A stretch of 64,000 nucleotides of DNA from Aegilops tauschii subsp. strangulata (Eukaryota; Streptophyta; Magnoliopsida; Poales; Poaceae). Below the pieces are notes generated by a model. That model made no database searches. It saw only the letters and a program-made list of their open reading frames with translations, and was not told the origin of the DNA. Location of the stretch: the NCBI RefSeq assembly GCF_002575655.3, contig NC_053036.3:195828788-195892787 (forward strand), written 5' to 3'. A program made the translations under genes and the position numbers. Shown here in pieces: positions 9,598 to 21,830 of the stretch (within the stretch, counting starts at the first letter, position 1; each line of letters starts with the position of its first letter).

Positions 9598-10848
9598 ATG
9601 AGCATGCTCATTTTGTGCGTCACCGTCCGTCTAAAAGAAGGGAGACTCTTATGGAATCAAATAAATTGTTTGCTATGCTATACTTGGAATATTTGTGAAC
9701 TTTGTGATTTTATTTGTTGGTCTAAGAACCCAAAAAACACCTTCCCTACCTATATGAGTTTAATGATAATGAAATTTTATCTTCTTATGAAAAGGATATT
9801 TATAGTTATTATGATATCGAACAAATTGAAGAATTTGTTGCTTTTAAGGGTGCTTATGAATTTGCTTCTTCAATATAAAAATATGATATTACTCTTTACA
9901 AATCTGAAAATTTGGACATACTTAAATATTGCTATGAAAACTATGCTCACAATGCCTATGTCAAAGAATTTATTTAGATAATGACTGTTGCTTTGAAAGA
10001 AAATAATGATATGCATGAATTTACAGATAATTATGATTCTGATGATTTGATTGAGATACCCTCCCTTGATGAGTGTGATGTTTGCTATTCTTGTGGCCAT
10101 GATGTCAATATTTATGGAGATGAATTTGCTATAGTCCCGTATGTTAAACATGAGATTGTTGCTATTGCACCCATATTTGATAGTTCCTTGAATCAAAAGC
10201 ATGATTGCAATGATGTTATTATAAATTATATTAATGTCAATTATGCTAATAATATGCAAAACCCTGGGATGCTAGTTTTGCTATGTCCGCTATTTATTGC
10301 AATAATCATAATTGGAGTGATAATGCTTCTTATGATCTTGAAAATTTATTTAAGCCTCATGATGAACATGTTTGCTATAATATTTAAAGTGGGTTTGGAA
10401 GAGTGCCAACTTTAGAAAATAATGATCCCACTACTTTGGAGTATAATCAATCTTATGAATTTTTGATAAAAGTGGGTTTGGAGAGGTCATGACTTTATTT
10501 GATGATAATCCCACTATTTTGGAAGAGTGCCAACTTTGCATGCATGTGGATCATGAAGAGAATATTTTATGTGATAGTTATATTGTTGAATTTTATTATG
10601 ATCCTACATGTAATTATTATGAAAGAGGAAAATATGGTTCTAGAAATTTTCATGTCACTAAATTACCTCTCGTTATGTTGAGATTGCTATTGTTTCTTTT
10701 TTCTTCCTTGCATATGCTAGTTTTTGCTTGTCTTGATAATTTGTTTGCTTATAAAATGCCTATGCATAGGAAGTATATTAGACTTAAACTTGTTTTTCAC
10801 ATGCTACATGATGCTCTCTTCGTGATTCAATTGCTATCTTTCATGTGA
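9598..10848 (+). pseudogene. GYP-A element-specific ORF remnants
   Basis: Three successive frames (9598-9981, 9981-10415, 10489-10848) are separated by frameshifts or stops. The last two resemble the minus-strand ORF of GYP-B: both contain FG.V.TL..N/DP-type acidic text, a CDxYIVEF motif with Tyr-rich sequence, and a C-terminus with KMPMHRK/KIPMHRK and DALF/DAPF..Q.LSFM. The C-terminal third has a hydrophobic segment (roughly residues 65-85 of the 10489 frame). No gag, protease, RT or integrase signature is visible. The function of this family-specific protein is unknown to me; a gag-like or envelope-position protein are both conceivable. Confidence 0.55.
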
Positions 10849-13587
10849 GCATCATTAAAATTATCAATGCCTAGCTAAAAGGCTTTAAAGAAAAGCGCTT
10901 GTTGGTATATTTCCTTTCTGTTTTTGAATAAATAATTCATCTAGCCTCTGGTTAGATGTGTTTTGGTGTTTTAGTTAGTGTTTGTGCCAAGTAAGACCTT
11001 TGGGATGGCATACAGTGATAGTTGGCCTGATCTTGCTGAAAAACAGAAACTTTTGCGTCCAGAAACATAATTGATCTGAGCTGCAGGAACGTGATAAATT
11101 CTTGAATTTTTTACACAAGATTGATATACAATTTGTCGCTGTTGTCCTTATTTTTCAGAATTTTTGGAGTTACAGATGTATTGGAAGTATTCATATTGCT
11201 ACATACTATTCTGTTTTTGATAGATTCTATTTTCTATGTGTTGTTTGCTTATTTTGATGAATCTATGGGTAGTATCATGGGGTATGCACCATGATAAGTT
11301 GGAATACAGTAGATATTACACCAATATAATAAAGAATGTGTTCACAACAGTACCAAAAGTGGTGATTTTATTTTCTTATACTAAGGATCTCATGAGATTT
11401 TCTGTTGAGTTTTGTGTTGTGAAGTTTCCAAGTTTTGGGTAAGGATTTGATGGACTATGGAATAAGGAGCGGTAAGAGCCTAAGCTTGGGGATGCCCAAG
11501 GCACCCCAAGGTAATATTCAAGGACAACCAAGAGCCTAAGATTGGGGATGCCACAGATGGCATCCCCTCTTTCGTCTTCGTCTATCGGTAACTTTACTTG
11601 AGGCTATATTTTTATTCACCACATGATATGTGTTTTGCTTGGAGCGTCTTGTATGATATGAGTCTTTACTTTTTAGTTTGCCACAATCATCCTTGCTGTA
11701 CACACCTTTTGAGAGGGACACGCATGAATCATGATTTATTAGAATACTCTACGTGCTTCACTTATACTTTTGAGCTAGGCAATTTTGCTCTAGTGCTTCA
11801 CTTATATCTTTTTAGAGCACGGCGGTGGTTTTATTTTATAGAAATTGTTGAACTCTCATGCTTCACTTATATTATTTTGTGAGTCTTTCTAAACAGCATG
11901 GTAATTTTCTTTGGTTATGAATTTAGTCCTAATATGATAGACATCCAAGAGGGATATAATAAAAACTTCCAAATAAAGTGCATTGAATACTATGAGAAGT
12001 TTGATTCCTTATGATTGTTTTGAGATATAAAGATGGTGATATTAGAGTCATGCTAGTGAGTAATTGTGAATTGGAGAAATACTTATGTTGAAGTTTGTGA
12101 TTCCCGTAGCATGCAGGTACGGTGAACCGTTATGTAACGAAGTTGGAGGATGATTTATTTATTGTCTTCCTTATGAGTGGCGGTCGGGGACGAGCGATGG
12201 TCTTTTCCTACCAATATATCCCCCTAGGCGCATGCGCATAGTACTTTGTTTCGATGACTAATAGATTTTTGCAATAAGTATGTGAGTTCTTTATGAGTAA
12301 TGTTGAGGCCATGGATTATACGCACTCTCACCCTTCCACCATTGCTAGGCTCTCTAGTACCACGCAACTTTCGCCGGTGCCATACACCCACCTATTACCT
12401 TTCTCAAAACAGCCACCATACCTATCTATTATGGCATTTCCATAGCCATTCCGAGATATATTGCCATGCAACTTCCACCGTTCCGTTTCACTATGACACG
12501 TTCCATCATTGTCATATTGCTTCGCATTATCATGTAGTTGACATAGTATTTGTGGCAAAGCCACCTTTCATAAATTTTCATACATGACACTCTTGAGTCA
12601 TTGCACATCCCGGTACATCGCCGGAGGCATTCATATAGAGTCATATTTTGTTCTAAGTATCGAGTTGTAATTCTTAAGTTGTAAGTAAATAAAAGTGTGA
12701 TGATCTTCATTATTAGAGCATTGTATCATGTGAGGAAATAAAATAAAAAGAGGCCAAAGAAGCCGACAAAAAAGAGACGCCAAAGAAGCAAAACAAGAAA
12801 AATAAGAGAAAAAGAGAGAAGGGGTAATGTTTCTATCCTTTTTCCACATATGTGCTTCAAAGTAGCACCATGATCTTCATGATAGAGAGTCTTCTATGTT
12901 GTCACTTTCATATACTTGTGGGAATTTTTTATTATAAAACTTGGCTTGTATATTCCAACGATGGGCTTCCTCAAATTGCCCTAGGTCTTCATGAGCAAGC
13001 AAGTTGGATGCACACCCAGTTAGTTTCTTTTTGAGCTTTCATAAACTTATAGCTCTAGTGCATCCGTTGCATGGCAATTCCTACTCACTCACATTGATAT
13101 CTATTGATGGGCATCTCCATAGCCCGTTGATACGCCTAGTTGATGTGAGACTATCTCCTTCTTTTTTGTCTTCTCCACAACCACCATATTCTATTCCACC
13201 TATAGTGCTATGTCCATGGCTCATGCTCATGTATTGCGTGCAAGTTGAAAAGGTTTGAGAACACCAAAAGTATGAAACAATTGCTTGGCTTGTCATCGGG
13301 GTTGTGCATGATTTGAATATTTTGTGTGATGAACATGGAGCATAGCCAGACTATATGATTTTGTAGGGATAACTTTCTTTGGCAATGTTATTTTGAGAAG
13401 ACATAATTGCTTTGTTAGTATGCTTGAGGTATTATTGTTTTTATGTCAATATTAAACTTTTTTTTTGAATCTTATGGATCTGAACATTCATGCCACAATA
13501 AAGAAAATTACATGGATAAATATGGTAGGTAGCATTCCACATCAAAAATTCCATTTTTATCATTTACCTACTCGAGGACGAGTAGGA
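10849..13587 (+). other. GYP-A internal noncoding region
   Basis: This is long AT-rich sequence with no domain-bearing ORF. It contains agcctaagcttggggatgcc (11479) and a related gcctaagattggggatgcc (11534), polypurine-like blocks that also occur inverted in GYP-B near 17697-17772. The whole stretch is homologous in inverse orientation to GYP-B 15509-18430. Confidence 0.7.
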
Positions 13588-13603
13588 ATTAAGTTTGGGG
13601 ATG
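13588..13603 (+). other. GYP-A polypurine tract
   Basis: The sequence aattaagtttggggatg follows ctactcgaggacgagtagg and matches the polypurine tract seen inverted at the GYP-B 3' end. A 3' LTR should start here, but a CACTA terminus starts instead. Confidence 0.7.
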
Positions 13604-13640
13604 CACTGGTGCGCGTCGGTCCTAAACAAACGGTTTTATA
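13604..13640 (+). repeat. CACTA-2 left terminus
   Basis: It starts cactggtgcgcgtcggtcc directly after atg, which would be one copy of a 3 bp TSD. The following text (aacggttttatacccgtttc) has the look of a CACTA subterminal region. The partner terminus is not in view. Confidence 0.65.
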
Positions 13641-13809
13641 CCCGTTTCCGCGACGACATTTGGAACCGTCACCAAGTGAGTGTGGGCGATAGGAGGGTCC
13701 TTCCCACATGACCCAGAAACCATCGGGGATATGCCCTCCTGGCACGCACATTCGGCAAAATGAGGTCGTGTGCGACCGGCGAGCACTCAAATACAGAAAT
13801 ACGTACAGT

Positions 13810-15488
13810 TGATGTCTACTACATAACCTTCTTCTTGTAGACGTTGTTGGGCCTCCAAGTGCAGAGGTTTGCAGGACAGTAGCAAATTTCCATCAAGTTG
13901 ATGACCTAAGGTTTATCAATCCGTGGTAGGTGTAGGATGAAGATGGTCTCTCTCAAACAACCCTGCAACCAAATAACAAAGAGTCTCTTGTGTCCCCAAC
14001 ACACTCAATACAATGGTAAGTTGTATATGTGCACTAGTTCGGCGAAGAGATGGTGATACAAGTGCAATATGGATGGTAGATATAGGTTTTTGTAATCTGA
14101 AAATATAAAAACAACAAGGTAACTAATGATAAAAGTGAGCGAAAATGGTATTGCAATGCTAGAAAACAAGGCCTTGGGTTCATACTTTCACTAGTGCAAG
14201 TTATCTCAACAATAATAACATAATTGGATCATATAACTATCCCTCAACATGCAACAAAGAGTCACTCCAAAGTCACTAATAGCGGAGAACAAACGAAGAG
14301 ATTATTGTAGGGTACGAAACCACCTCAAAGTTATCCTTTCTGATCGATCTATTCAAGAGTCCGTAGTAAAATAGCACGAAGCTATTCTTTCCGTTCGATC
14401 TATCCTAGAGTTCGTACTAGAATAACACCTTAAGACACATATCAACCAAAACCCTAATGTCACCTAGATACTCCAATGTCACCTCAAGTATCCGTGGGTA
14501 TGATTATACGATATGCATCACACAATCTCATATTCATCTATTCAAACCAACACAAAGTACTTCAAAGAGTGCCCCAAAGTTTCTACCAGAGAGTCAAGAC
14601 GAAAACGTGTGCCAACCCCTATGCATAAGTTCACAAGGTCACTGAACCCGCAAGTTTATCACCAAAACATACATCAAGTGGATCAATAGAATACCCCATT
14701 GTCACCACGGGTATCCCACGCAAGACATACATCATGTGTTCCCAAATCCTTAAAGACTCAATCCTATAAGATAACTTCAAAGGGAAAACTCAATCCATTA
14801 CAAGAGAGTAGAGGGGGAGAAACATCATAAGATCCAACTATAATAGCAAAGCTCGCGGTACATCAAGATCGTGCCAAATCAAGAACACGAGAGAGAGAGA
14901 TCAAACACATAGCTACTGGTACATACCCTCAGCCCCGAGGGTGAACTACTCCCTCCTCGTCATGGAGAGCGCCGGGATGATGAAGATGGCCACTGGTGAG
15001 GGATCCCCGGCAGGGTGCCGGAACAGGATACCGATTGGTTTTTGGTTGCTATAGAGGCTTGCGGCGGCGGAACCCCCGATATAGATTATGTTCTGAAAGT
15101 TTGGGTATATATAAGAGGTGTTGGCGTCGGGGAGAAGTCAGGGGGGTCTCCGAGACCACTAGCTAGGGGGGCGCGCCCAAGGGGTAGGGCGCGCCCCCAC
15201 CCTCGTGGGTGCCTCGGGACTCTTCTGGCCCATCTCCGATTCTCCGTGGGCTTCTTCTGGTCCAAAAACAATCTCCGTGAAATTTCAGGTCAATTGGACT
15301 CCGTTTGGTTTTCCTTTTCTGCGTTACTCAAAAACAAGGAAAAAATAGAAACTGGCACTGGGCTCTGGGTTAATAGGTTAGTCCCAAAAATAATATGAAA
15401 AGGTATATTAAAGCCCATTAAACATCCAAAACAGATAATATAATAGCATGGAACAATAAAAAATTATAGATATGTTGGAGATGTATCA
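13810..15488 (-). repeat. GYP-B 3' LTR (left), 1679 bp
   Basis: It starts tgatgtctactacataacc and ends ttggagatgtatca. On the minus strand it begins TGATACATCTCC, matching the common Triticeae TGATACGTCTCC LTR start. A minus-strand TATA-like ttatatataccc lies near 15105-15116. Its partner is split at 31406-37267. Confidence 0.92.
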
Positions 15489-15509
15489 AGCATCCCCAAG
15501 CTTAATTCC
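15489..15509 (-). other. GYP-B polypurine tract
   Basis: The minus strand reads aattaagcttggggatgct immediately before the 3' LTR start. Confidence 0.8.
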
Positions 15510-16337
15510 TGCTCGTCCTCGAGTAGGTAAATGATAAAAATAGAATTTTTGATGTGGAATGCTACCTAGCATAATTTTCAATGTAATTCTTCTTTATTGT
15601 GGCAGGAATATTTAGATCCAAAAGATTCTAGACAAAAGTTTAATATTGACATAAAAATAATAATACTTCAAGCATGCTAATCAAGCAATTATGTCTTATC
15701 AAAATCACATAGCCAAAGAAAGCTTATCTCTAGAAAATCATATAGTTTGGCCATGCTTCATTTTCGTCACACAAAATGCTCCCATCATGCACAACCCCGA
15801 TGACAAGCCGAGAAATTGGTTCATACTTTTTAACGCGCTTCAGCTTTTCCAACCCTCACGCAATACATGAGCGCAAGCCATGGATATAGCACTACATGTG
15901 GAATAGCATATGATGATGGGGGTTATGTGAGAAGACAAAAAAGGAGAAAGTCTCACATTGACGCGGCTAATCAACGAGCTATGGAGATGCCCATCAATTG
16001 ATGTCAATGTGAGGAGTAGGGATTGCCATGCAACGGATGCACTAGAGCTATAAATGTATGAAAGCTCATCAAAAGAAACTAAGTGGGTGTGCATCCAACT
16101 TGCTTGCTCACAAAGACCTAGGGCATTTTGAGGAATCCCATCATGGGAATATACAAGCCAAGTTCTATAATGAAAAGTTCCCACTAGTATATGAAAGTGA
16201 CAAAATAAGAAACTCTCTATCATGAAGATCATGGTGCTATTTTGAAGCACAAGTGTGGAAAAGGATAGTAACATTGTCCCTTCTCTGTTTTTCTCTCATT
16301 TTTTTATTTTTATTTAGGCTTCTTTGGCCTCTTTATA

Positions 16338-16389
<52 letters not shown>

Positions 16390-18430
16390 TCCGGAGTCTC
16401 ATCCCGACTTGTGGGGGAATCATAGTCTCCATCATCCTTTCCTCACATGGGACAATGCTCTAATAATGAAAATCATCACACTTCTATTTACTTACAACTC
16501 AATATTACAACTCTATACTAGAACAAAAATATGACTCTATGTGAATGCCTCCGGCGGTGTAGCGAGATATGCGATGAATCAAGAGCGACATGTATGAAAG
16601 AATTACGAAGGTGGCTTTGCTACAAATACGATGTCAACTACATGATCATGCAAAGCAATATGACAATGATGGAGCATGTCATAATAAATGGAACAGTGGA
16701 AAGTTGCATGGCAATATATCTCGGAATGGCTATGGGAATGCTATAATAGGTAGGTATGGTGGCTGTTTTGAGGAAGATATAAGGAGGCTTATGTGTGATA
16801 GAGCGTATCGTATCACGGGGTTTGGATGCACCGGCGAAGTTTGCACCAATTCTCGAGTTGAGAAAGGGCAATGCACGGTACCGTAGAGGCTAGCAAATTG
16901 TGAAAAGGTAAGAGTGTGTATAATCCATGGACTCACATTAGTCAAAAAGAACTCATTTACTTATTGCAAAAGTTTATTAGCCCTCGAAGCAAAGTACTAC
17001 TACGCATGCCCCTAGGGGGATAGATTGGTAGGAAAAGACCATCGCTCGTCCCCGACCGCCACTCATAAGGAAAGCAATCAAAGAACACCCCATGCTTCAA
17101 ATTTGGCACACAACGTTTACCATACGTGCATGCTACGGGATTTGCAATCCTCAACACAAGTATTTCTCAATTCCACAATTAACCAACTAGCATGACTCTA
17201 ACATTACCACCTTTATATCTCAAAACAACTATCAAGTATCAAAATTATCATAGTATTCAAAGCACTCTATATGAAAGTTTTTATTATACCCATCTTGGAT
17301 ACATATCATATTAGGACCAATTTTATAGCCAAAGAAAATTACCATGCTGTTCTAAAAGACTCTCAAAATAATATAAGTGAAGCATGAGAGATCAACAATT
17401 TCTTCAAAATAAAACTACTGCCATGCTCTAAGAAGATATAAGTGAAGCACTAGAGCAAATGACAAACTACTCCAAAAGATATAAGTGAAGATCAAAGAGT
17501 AGTTGAATAATTATGTAACTATGTGAAGACTCTCTAACATTTAAGAATTTCAGATCTTGGGATATTATTCAAACAGCAAGCAAAACTAAATAAAATAAAA
17601 TGACACTCCAAGCAAAACACATATCATGTGGTGAATAAAAATATAGCTCCAAGTAAAGTTACCGATGAACGAAGACGAAAGAGGGGATGCCATCCGGGGC
17701 ATCCCCAAGCTTAGGCTCTTGGTTGTCCTTGAATATTACCTTGGGGTGCCTTGGGCATCCCCAAGCTTAGGCTCTTTCCACTCCTTATTTCATAGTCCAT
17801 CGTATCTTTACCCAAAACTTGAAAACTTCACAACACAAAACTCAACAGAAAACTCGTAAGCTCCGTTAGTATAAGAAAATAAATCACCACTTAGGTACTG
17901 TTGTGAACTCATTCTAATTTCATATTGGTGTAATATCTACTGTATTCCAACTTCTCTATGGTTCATACCCTCCGATAGTACTCATAGATTCATCAAAATA
18001 AGCAAACAACACATAGAAAACAGAATCTGTCAAAAACAGAATAGTCTGTAGTAATCTGTATCATTCGAATACTTCTGTAACTCCAAATTTTTTGAAATAA
18101 ATTGGTGGACGTGAGGAATTTTTCTATTAGAAATCTGCAAAAAAAAATAAACCTAAACTCACTATCCAGTTAAAAATGGCATCTAATCTCATGAGCGCAA
18201 AGTTTCTGTTTTTTACAGCAAGATCGCAAAGACTTCACCCAAGTCTTCCCAAAGGTTCTACTTCGCACAAACACTAATTAAAACATAAAACCACATCTAA
18301 ACAGAGGCTAGATGAATTATTTATTACTAAACAGGAGCAAAAAGCAAAGAACAAAAATAAAAATTGGGTTGCCTCCCAACAAGCGCTAACGTTTAACTCC
18401 CCTAGCTAGGCATGATGATTTCAATGATGC
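15510..18430 (-). other. GYP-B internal noncoding region
   Basis: No domain-bearing ORF is visible. The sequence is the inverted counterpart of GYP-A 10849-13587, with shared blocks such as aggacgagc and the region around 17030-17070 matching 12175-12215. Within it lie a long (TA)n tract and two polypurine-like blocks (catccccaagcttaggctct). Confidence 0.75.
16331..16386. repeat. (TA)n microsatellite
   Basis: About 50 bases of almost uninterrupted TA dinucleotides lie within GYP-B. The homologous position in GYP-A lacks this expansion. Confidence 0.95.
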
Positions 18431-18576
18431 TCACATAAAAGATAAGAATTGAAACATAAAGGGAGCATCATGAAGAATATGACTAGCACATTTAATTGTA
18501 ACCCACTTCCTATGCATAGGGATTTTGTGAGCAAACAACTTATGGGAACAATAATCAACTAGCATAGGAAGGTAAA
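18431..18576 (-). pseudogene. GYP-B ORF, C-terminal piece split off by GYP-C
   Basis: The minus-strand frame ending at 18431 gives a C-terminus with KIPMHRKW and FQFLSFM, matching the end of the GYP-A frame at 10489-10848. The coding sequence is broken at 18576, where GYP-C begins, and its upstream part continues at 29590. The GYP-C insertion therefore disrupted this frame. Confidence 0.6.
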
Positions 18577-21387
18577 TGTAGCGACCAGACCTCAAACAGT
18601 CTGTGCTGCTGTGCACCAGTGTCATCCCTGGATCAGTAATGCTGACACGCACAGTACAAATGGAGGATTTATAACAGAGTAGCAATCACACACTTATTAC
18701 AACGAATATCTCAAAAGAGAATAAGTATGATAAATATGGCTTAAGGCCATCTAATACGATAACAACGGAAGACTTGGAAGAATAGTGAGTCCATCAACTC
18801 CAACGGCATCACTGAGTATAAGACCACGACCTAAGGCACCTTACTCGTCGTCTGAAAAGTCTGCAACATGAAACGTTGCAGCCCGGAAACGGGTCAGCAC
18901 ATGGAATATGCTGGCAATGTAACACATAGAGAGTAATGAACATAATAATGCTATACTACATGCATATATGGCTGGTAGAAGGCTCTATGGTTACAGTTTT
19001 GCGAAAAGCCAGTTTTTTCCCTACTGCAAAGGAATAAATTTTATTTAACTATCATGGTGGTTGTTAAACATTGAGATGGTTGACAGCATCTCAATCCCAA
19101 TTAAGTATCATCATTAACCCAACAAAATTAATTAAAGTAACATGATGAGATTCACATGATAATCCAAGTACTAGATACTCAAGATGTCCATAACCGGGGA
19201 CACGGCTAACCATGATTAGATTGTACACTCTGCAGAGATTTGCGCACTTTTCCCCACAAGACTCGATCGCCTCCGCTTGATTCTCGCACTACATGATGTT
19301 TGAGAAACGGATGACCGAGACACAGTCTTTCAGAAGAGGTAGCACCTTACGATGGGTAGACCGATACACCTACATCCCCTACATCTCCTAGTCTACCACT
19401 GTAAGAGTTCACACAACTTAATCAACTATGCTAGAGCCCATAATAGCTTGTGGCTGCACACGGAAGTTTCTAGCATGAATAATCTCATGATCCCTTTGAA
19501 CCTGGGTGGCGGTCCAAAAGAAAACAGGCAATCCTGGAATACCCAGGTACCTCAATCCACCCAGATGTGAGTTTTAGTTGCCACCTTAAGTTTAACCATA
19601 TATTAACAATCTCACATCTGTCATGGATATCTCTCAAACCCAATCCACGTCTACAAGCATAGCATAACAATATAAGCAACGTAGAAGTAACTCCCAAGGG
19701 TTTGATAATAGAACAGGTGATAGGTACTACCTCAACTACTTCCCAATACCCACAATTTAATTAGATCCTAACCATGCAATGTTTCAGTGTTGATCTAATG
19801 CAACAAAACTGGGTAGTAAAGGGGTATGATCAAAGTGTTACTTGCCTTGCCGATGATCCGCGAAACCTAGCGATTCGAAGTAGCAAGCGGCGCACTCCGG
19901 GTACTCTATCGTAAACAAACAAGTAAACAATAAGTACTCATCTAATGCACAGGTAAAACTCAAATAAGAGAACTAACCAGAAAATTCAACTTAAAAACTC
20001 CGGTTTGGAAAAAGAAAATCAATCAAACGAAGCAACGAAAATCAAACGGCGAAAGAAACAAGCTTCGTTTACTAATCTGGATCTAAATCAAATTTTATAG
20101 TAGCAAAAACTTATTTGAGTAGGTTAAACAGAAAGAGAATTTCGAGACGAAACTCTAGGCGCTTGAATCGCCTGATTCCGATAAACGAGCGAAAAGTTAA
20201 ACTAAAACGAAAATCTAATCAGAAATCGCGATCTGGAATAATCGCGGAAAATTCATCGAAAAAGAAAACTGACGAACAGTTAAACGAACGAACGTTCGTT
20301 AACAGCGTCAATCCGACGAACACGTTCGTTAAAACGAACGGGTCGGTGAACGTTCACTAGATCATTAAACCGAAAAAAGTAAATAAACTGAACTAGGGTT
20401 TAGAAAAAAACGAACGTTTTTTTTAAAGAAAACCGGCACGGCGGCGGCGGCTCGGCTACCTTGTCGGCAGCTAAGGCGGGGCTCCGGCGGGTCGGGCGAG
20501 GGCAACGAGGGGCGGCGGGGTTCGGACGTCGACGGGGGCGACGAACGGGGCGGCGGGGTTCGGACGTCGACGGGGGCGACGAACGGGGCGGCGGGCGACG
20601 GCGTACGGCGGCTCCGACGGCTCCTCCTTCGGTCGGCGGCGCGGGCGGCTCCTGGCGGCGGGGACGGGTGCGGGTCGGGGCGGCGGGGTGAGGAGAAGGA
20701 CCGGGGAGGGGGGCTCGGGGTATAAAAGGAGGGGGGTGCCGTGGAGGAGGGGGCAAGGCGGCGGCGGCGACGAGTCCGGGAGGGACACGGGTGGCGTCGT
20801 CGTCTCCGTCTCGGTCTCCAGGAGGGAGACAAGGCGCGGGCTGGCTGGGCCGCGCGGCTGGGCTTCGGCCCAGTCGGCGCTCGACGGTTTTTTTTAAATA
20901 AATAATTCACCGAATCTAAAAAAATCGCAGAAAAATAAATAAAAATCCAAAATGCTAAAACAAATTTTCCCCGTCTAATTAAAATAATTAGAACGAGATG
21001 AACATTTTTCTTGGCCCAAAAATGCAGTTTTGAAAACGTGCAATTTTTTTAATGCAAACAAAATTGCAAATAAAATCCGAATAAAATCAAATATTTGATT
21101 TTAATATTTTTCCTCCAATATTTCAATTATTTTGGAGAAGTCATATTTTCTCCTCTCATTTATTTTAATATGAAATATCTTTCGGAGAGAAATTAATTAA
21201 AACCAAAATCCTTGTTTCCTTATTTGATAAAAATCAAATAGGAAAGTCAAGAAAATCCCCAACTCTCTCCGAGGGTCCTTGAGTTGCTCAGGATTTTTTT
21301 CGAGGATTTGCCAAAAATGCAATAGAATATGCTATGCAATGATGATCTAATGTATAACATTCCAAATTGAAAATTTGGGATGTTACA
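18577..21387 (-). repeat. GYP-C 3' LTR (left), 2811 bp
   Basis: It starts tgtagcgaccagacc and ends ttgggatgttaca. It differs from the right LTR by scattered substitutions and by extra sequence in the GC-rich part, including a 38 bp tandem duplication with copies starting at 20521 and 20559. A GC-rich zone at about 20450-20880 contains a plus-strand TATA-box-like tataaaagg near 20719. Confidence 0.95.
20710..20735 (+). promoter_or_regulatory. TATA-like motif antisense to GYP-C (left LTR)
   Basis: The sequence ctcggggtataaaaggag reads as a strong TATA box on the plus strand, opposite to the gag-pol direction, inside a CpG-rich zone. The same motif is in the right LTR at about 28913-28925. Promoter activity is inferred only. 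Confidence 0.45.
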
Positions 21388-21400
21388 AACCTACCCCCTT
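21388..21400 (-). other. GYP-C polypurine tract
   Basis: The minus strand reads aagggggtaggtt directly before the 3' LTR start tgtaacatccc. Confidence 0.9.
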
Positions 21401-21830
21401 AAGATGAATCTCGCCCTCGAGATTCGGGTTGGCTAGAAAATAGGTGAGAGTGGTTCTTCCGTAGATCTTCCTCTCGCTCCCAGGTGGCTTCATCCTCAGT
21501 GTGGTGACTCCACTGAACTTTGCGGAACTTGATAACCTTGCTGCGGGTGACTCGGCTGGCATACTCAAGAATCTTAACTGGTTTCTCCTCATAGGTCAAA
21601 TCACTTTTCAACTGAATCGCTTCTAGTGGCACTGTATCTCTCAGTGGTATCTCAGCCATCTCTGCGTGGCACTTCTTCAACTGGGAAACGTGAAATATAT
21701 CATGAACTCCTGAGAATCCTTCAGGCAATTCCAGCTTGTAAGCAACTTCTCCCATACGCTCCAAAACTCTGTATGGTCCGATAAAACATGGCGCTAAGTT
21801 TCCCTTAACTCCAAAGCGCTCCACTCCTCG
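21399..21830 (-). pseudogene. GYP-C integrase C-terminus and chromodomain
   Basis: This 141-residue frame continues integrase after a frameshift near 21830-21890. The N-terminal part has the GPYRVLERMGEVAYKLELP block and HVSQLKK, typical of the region after the integrase core in plant chromoviruses. The C-terminal part (about residues 78-125) contains YEEKPVKILEYASRV, KVQWSHH and EATWEREEDL, which is the plant chromovirus chromodomain. In this lineage the domain is thought to guide integration toward particular chromatin. The short tail after it runs to the stop at 21399, next to the polypurine tract. Confidence 0.9.

Larger units (their letters stand above)
6349..13603 (+). mobile_element. 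GYP-A: degenerate plus-strand Ty3/gypsy element without pol
   Basis: In order: the 3' part of a 5' LTR (6349-7059), a tRNA-Asp-type primer binding site (7071-7088), a short leader interrupted by Helitron HEL-1, degraded element-specific ORFs (9598-10848), a long noncoding stretch, and a polypurine tract ending at 13603. No protease, RT or integrase is visible, so it is probably a non-autonomous relative of Athila-like autonomous elements. Its internal region is homologous, in opposite orientation, to that of GYP-B. The upstream LTR part is cut by CACTA-1. The 3' LTR is displaced by CACTA-2, which begins exactly after the polypurine tract. Confidence 0.75.

Noticed and set aside
15015..15398. 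127-codon frame in the GYP-B LTR
   Set aside because: Repeated LTR sequence with GC-rich low-complexity translation; the partner LTR does not keep the same frame.
20365..20910. 181-codon Pro/Arg-rich frame in the GYP-C LTR
   Set aside because: It lies in the CpG-rich LTR zone, is low-complexity, and changes between the two LTRs through indels.
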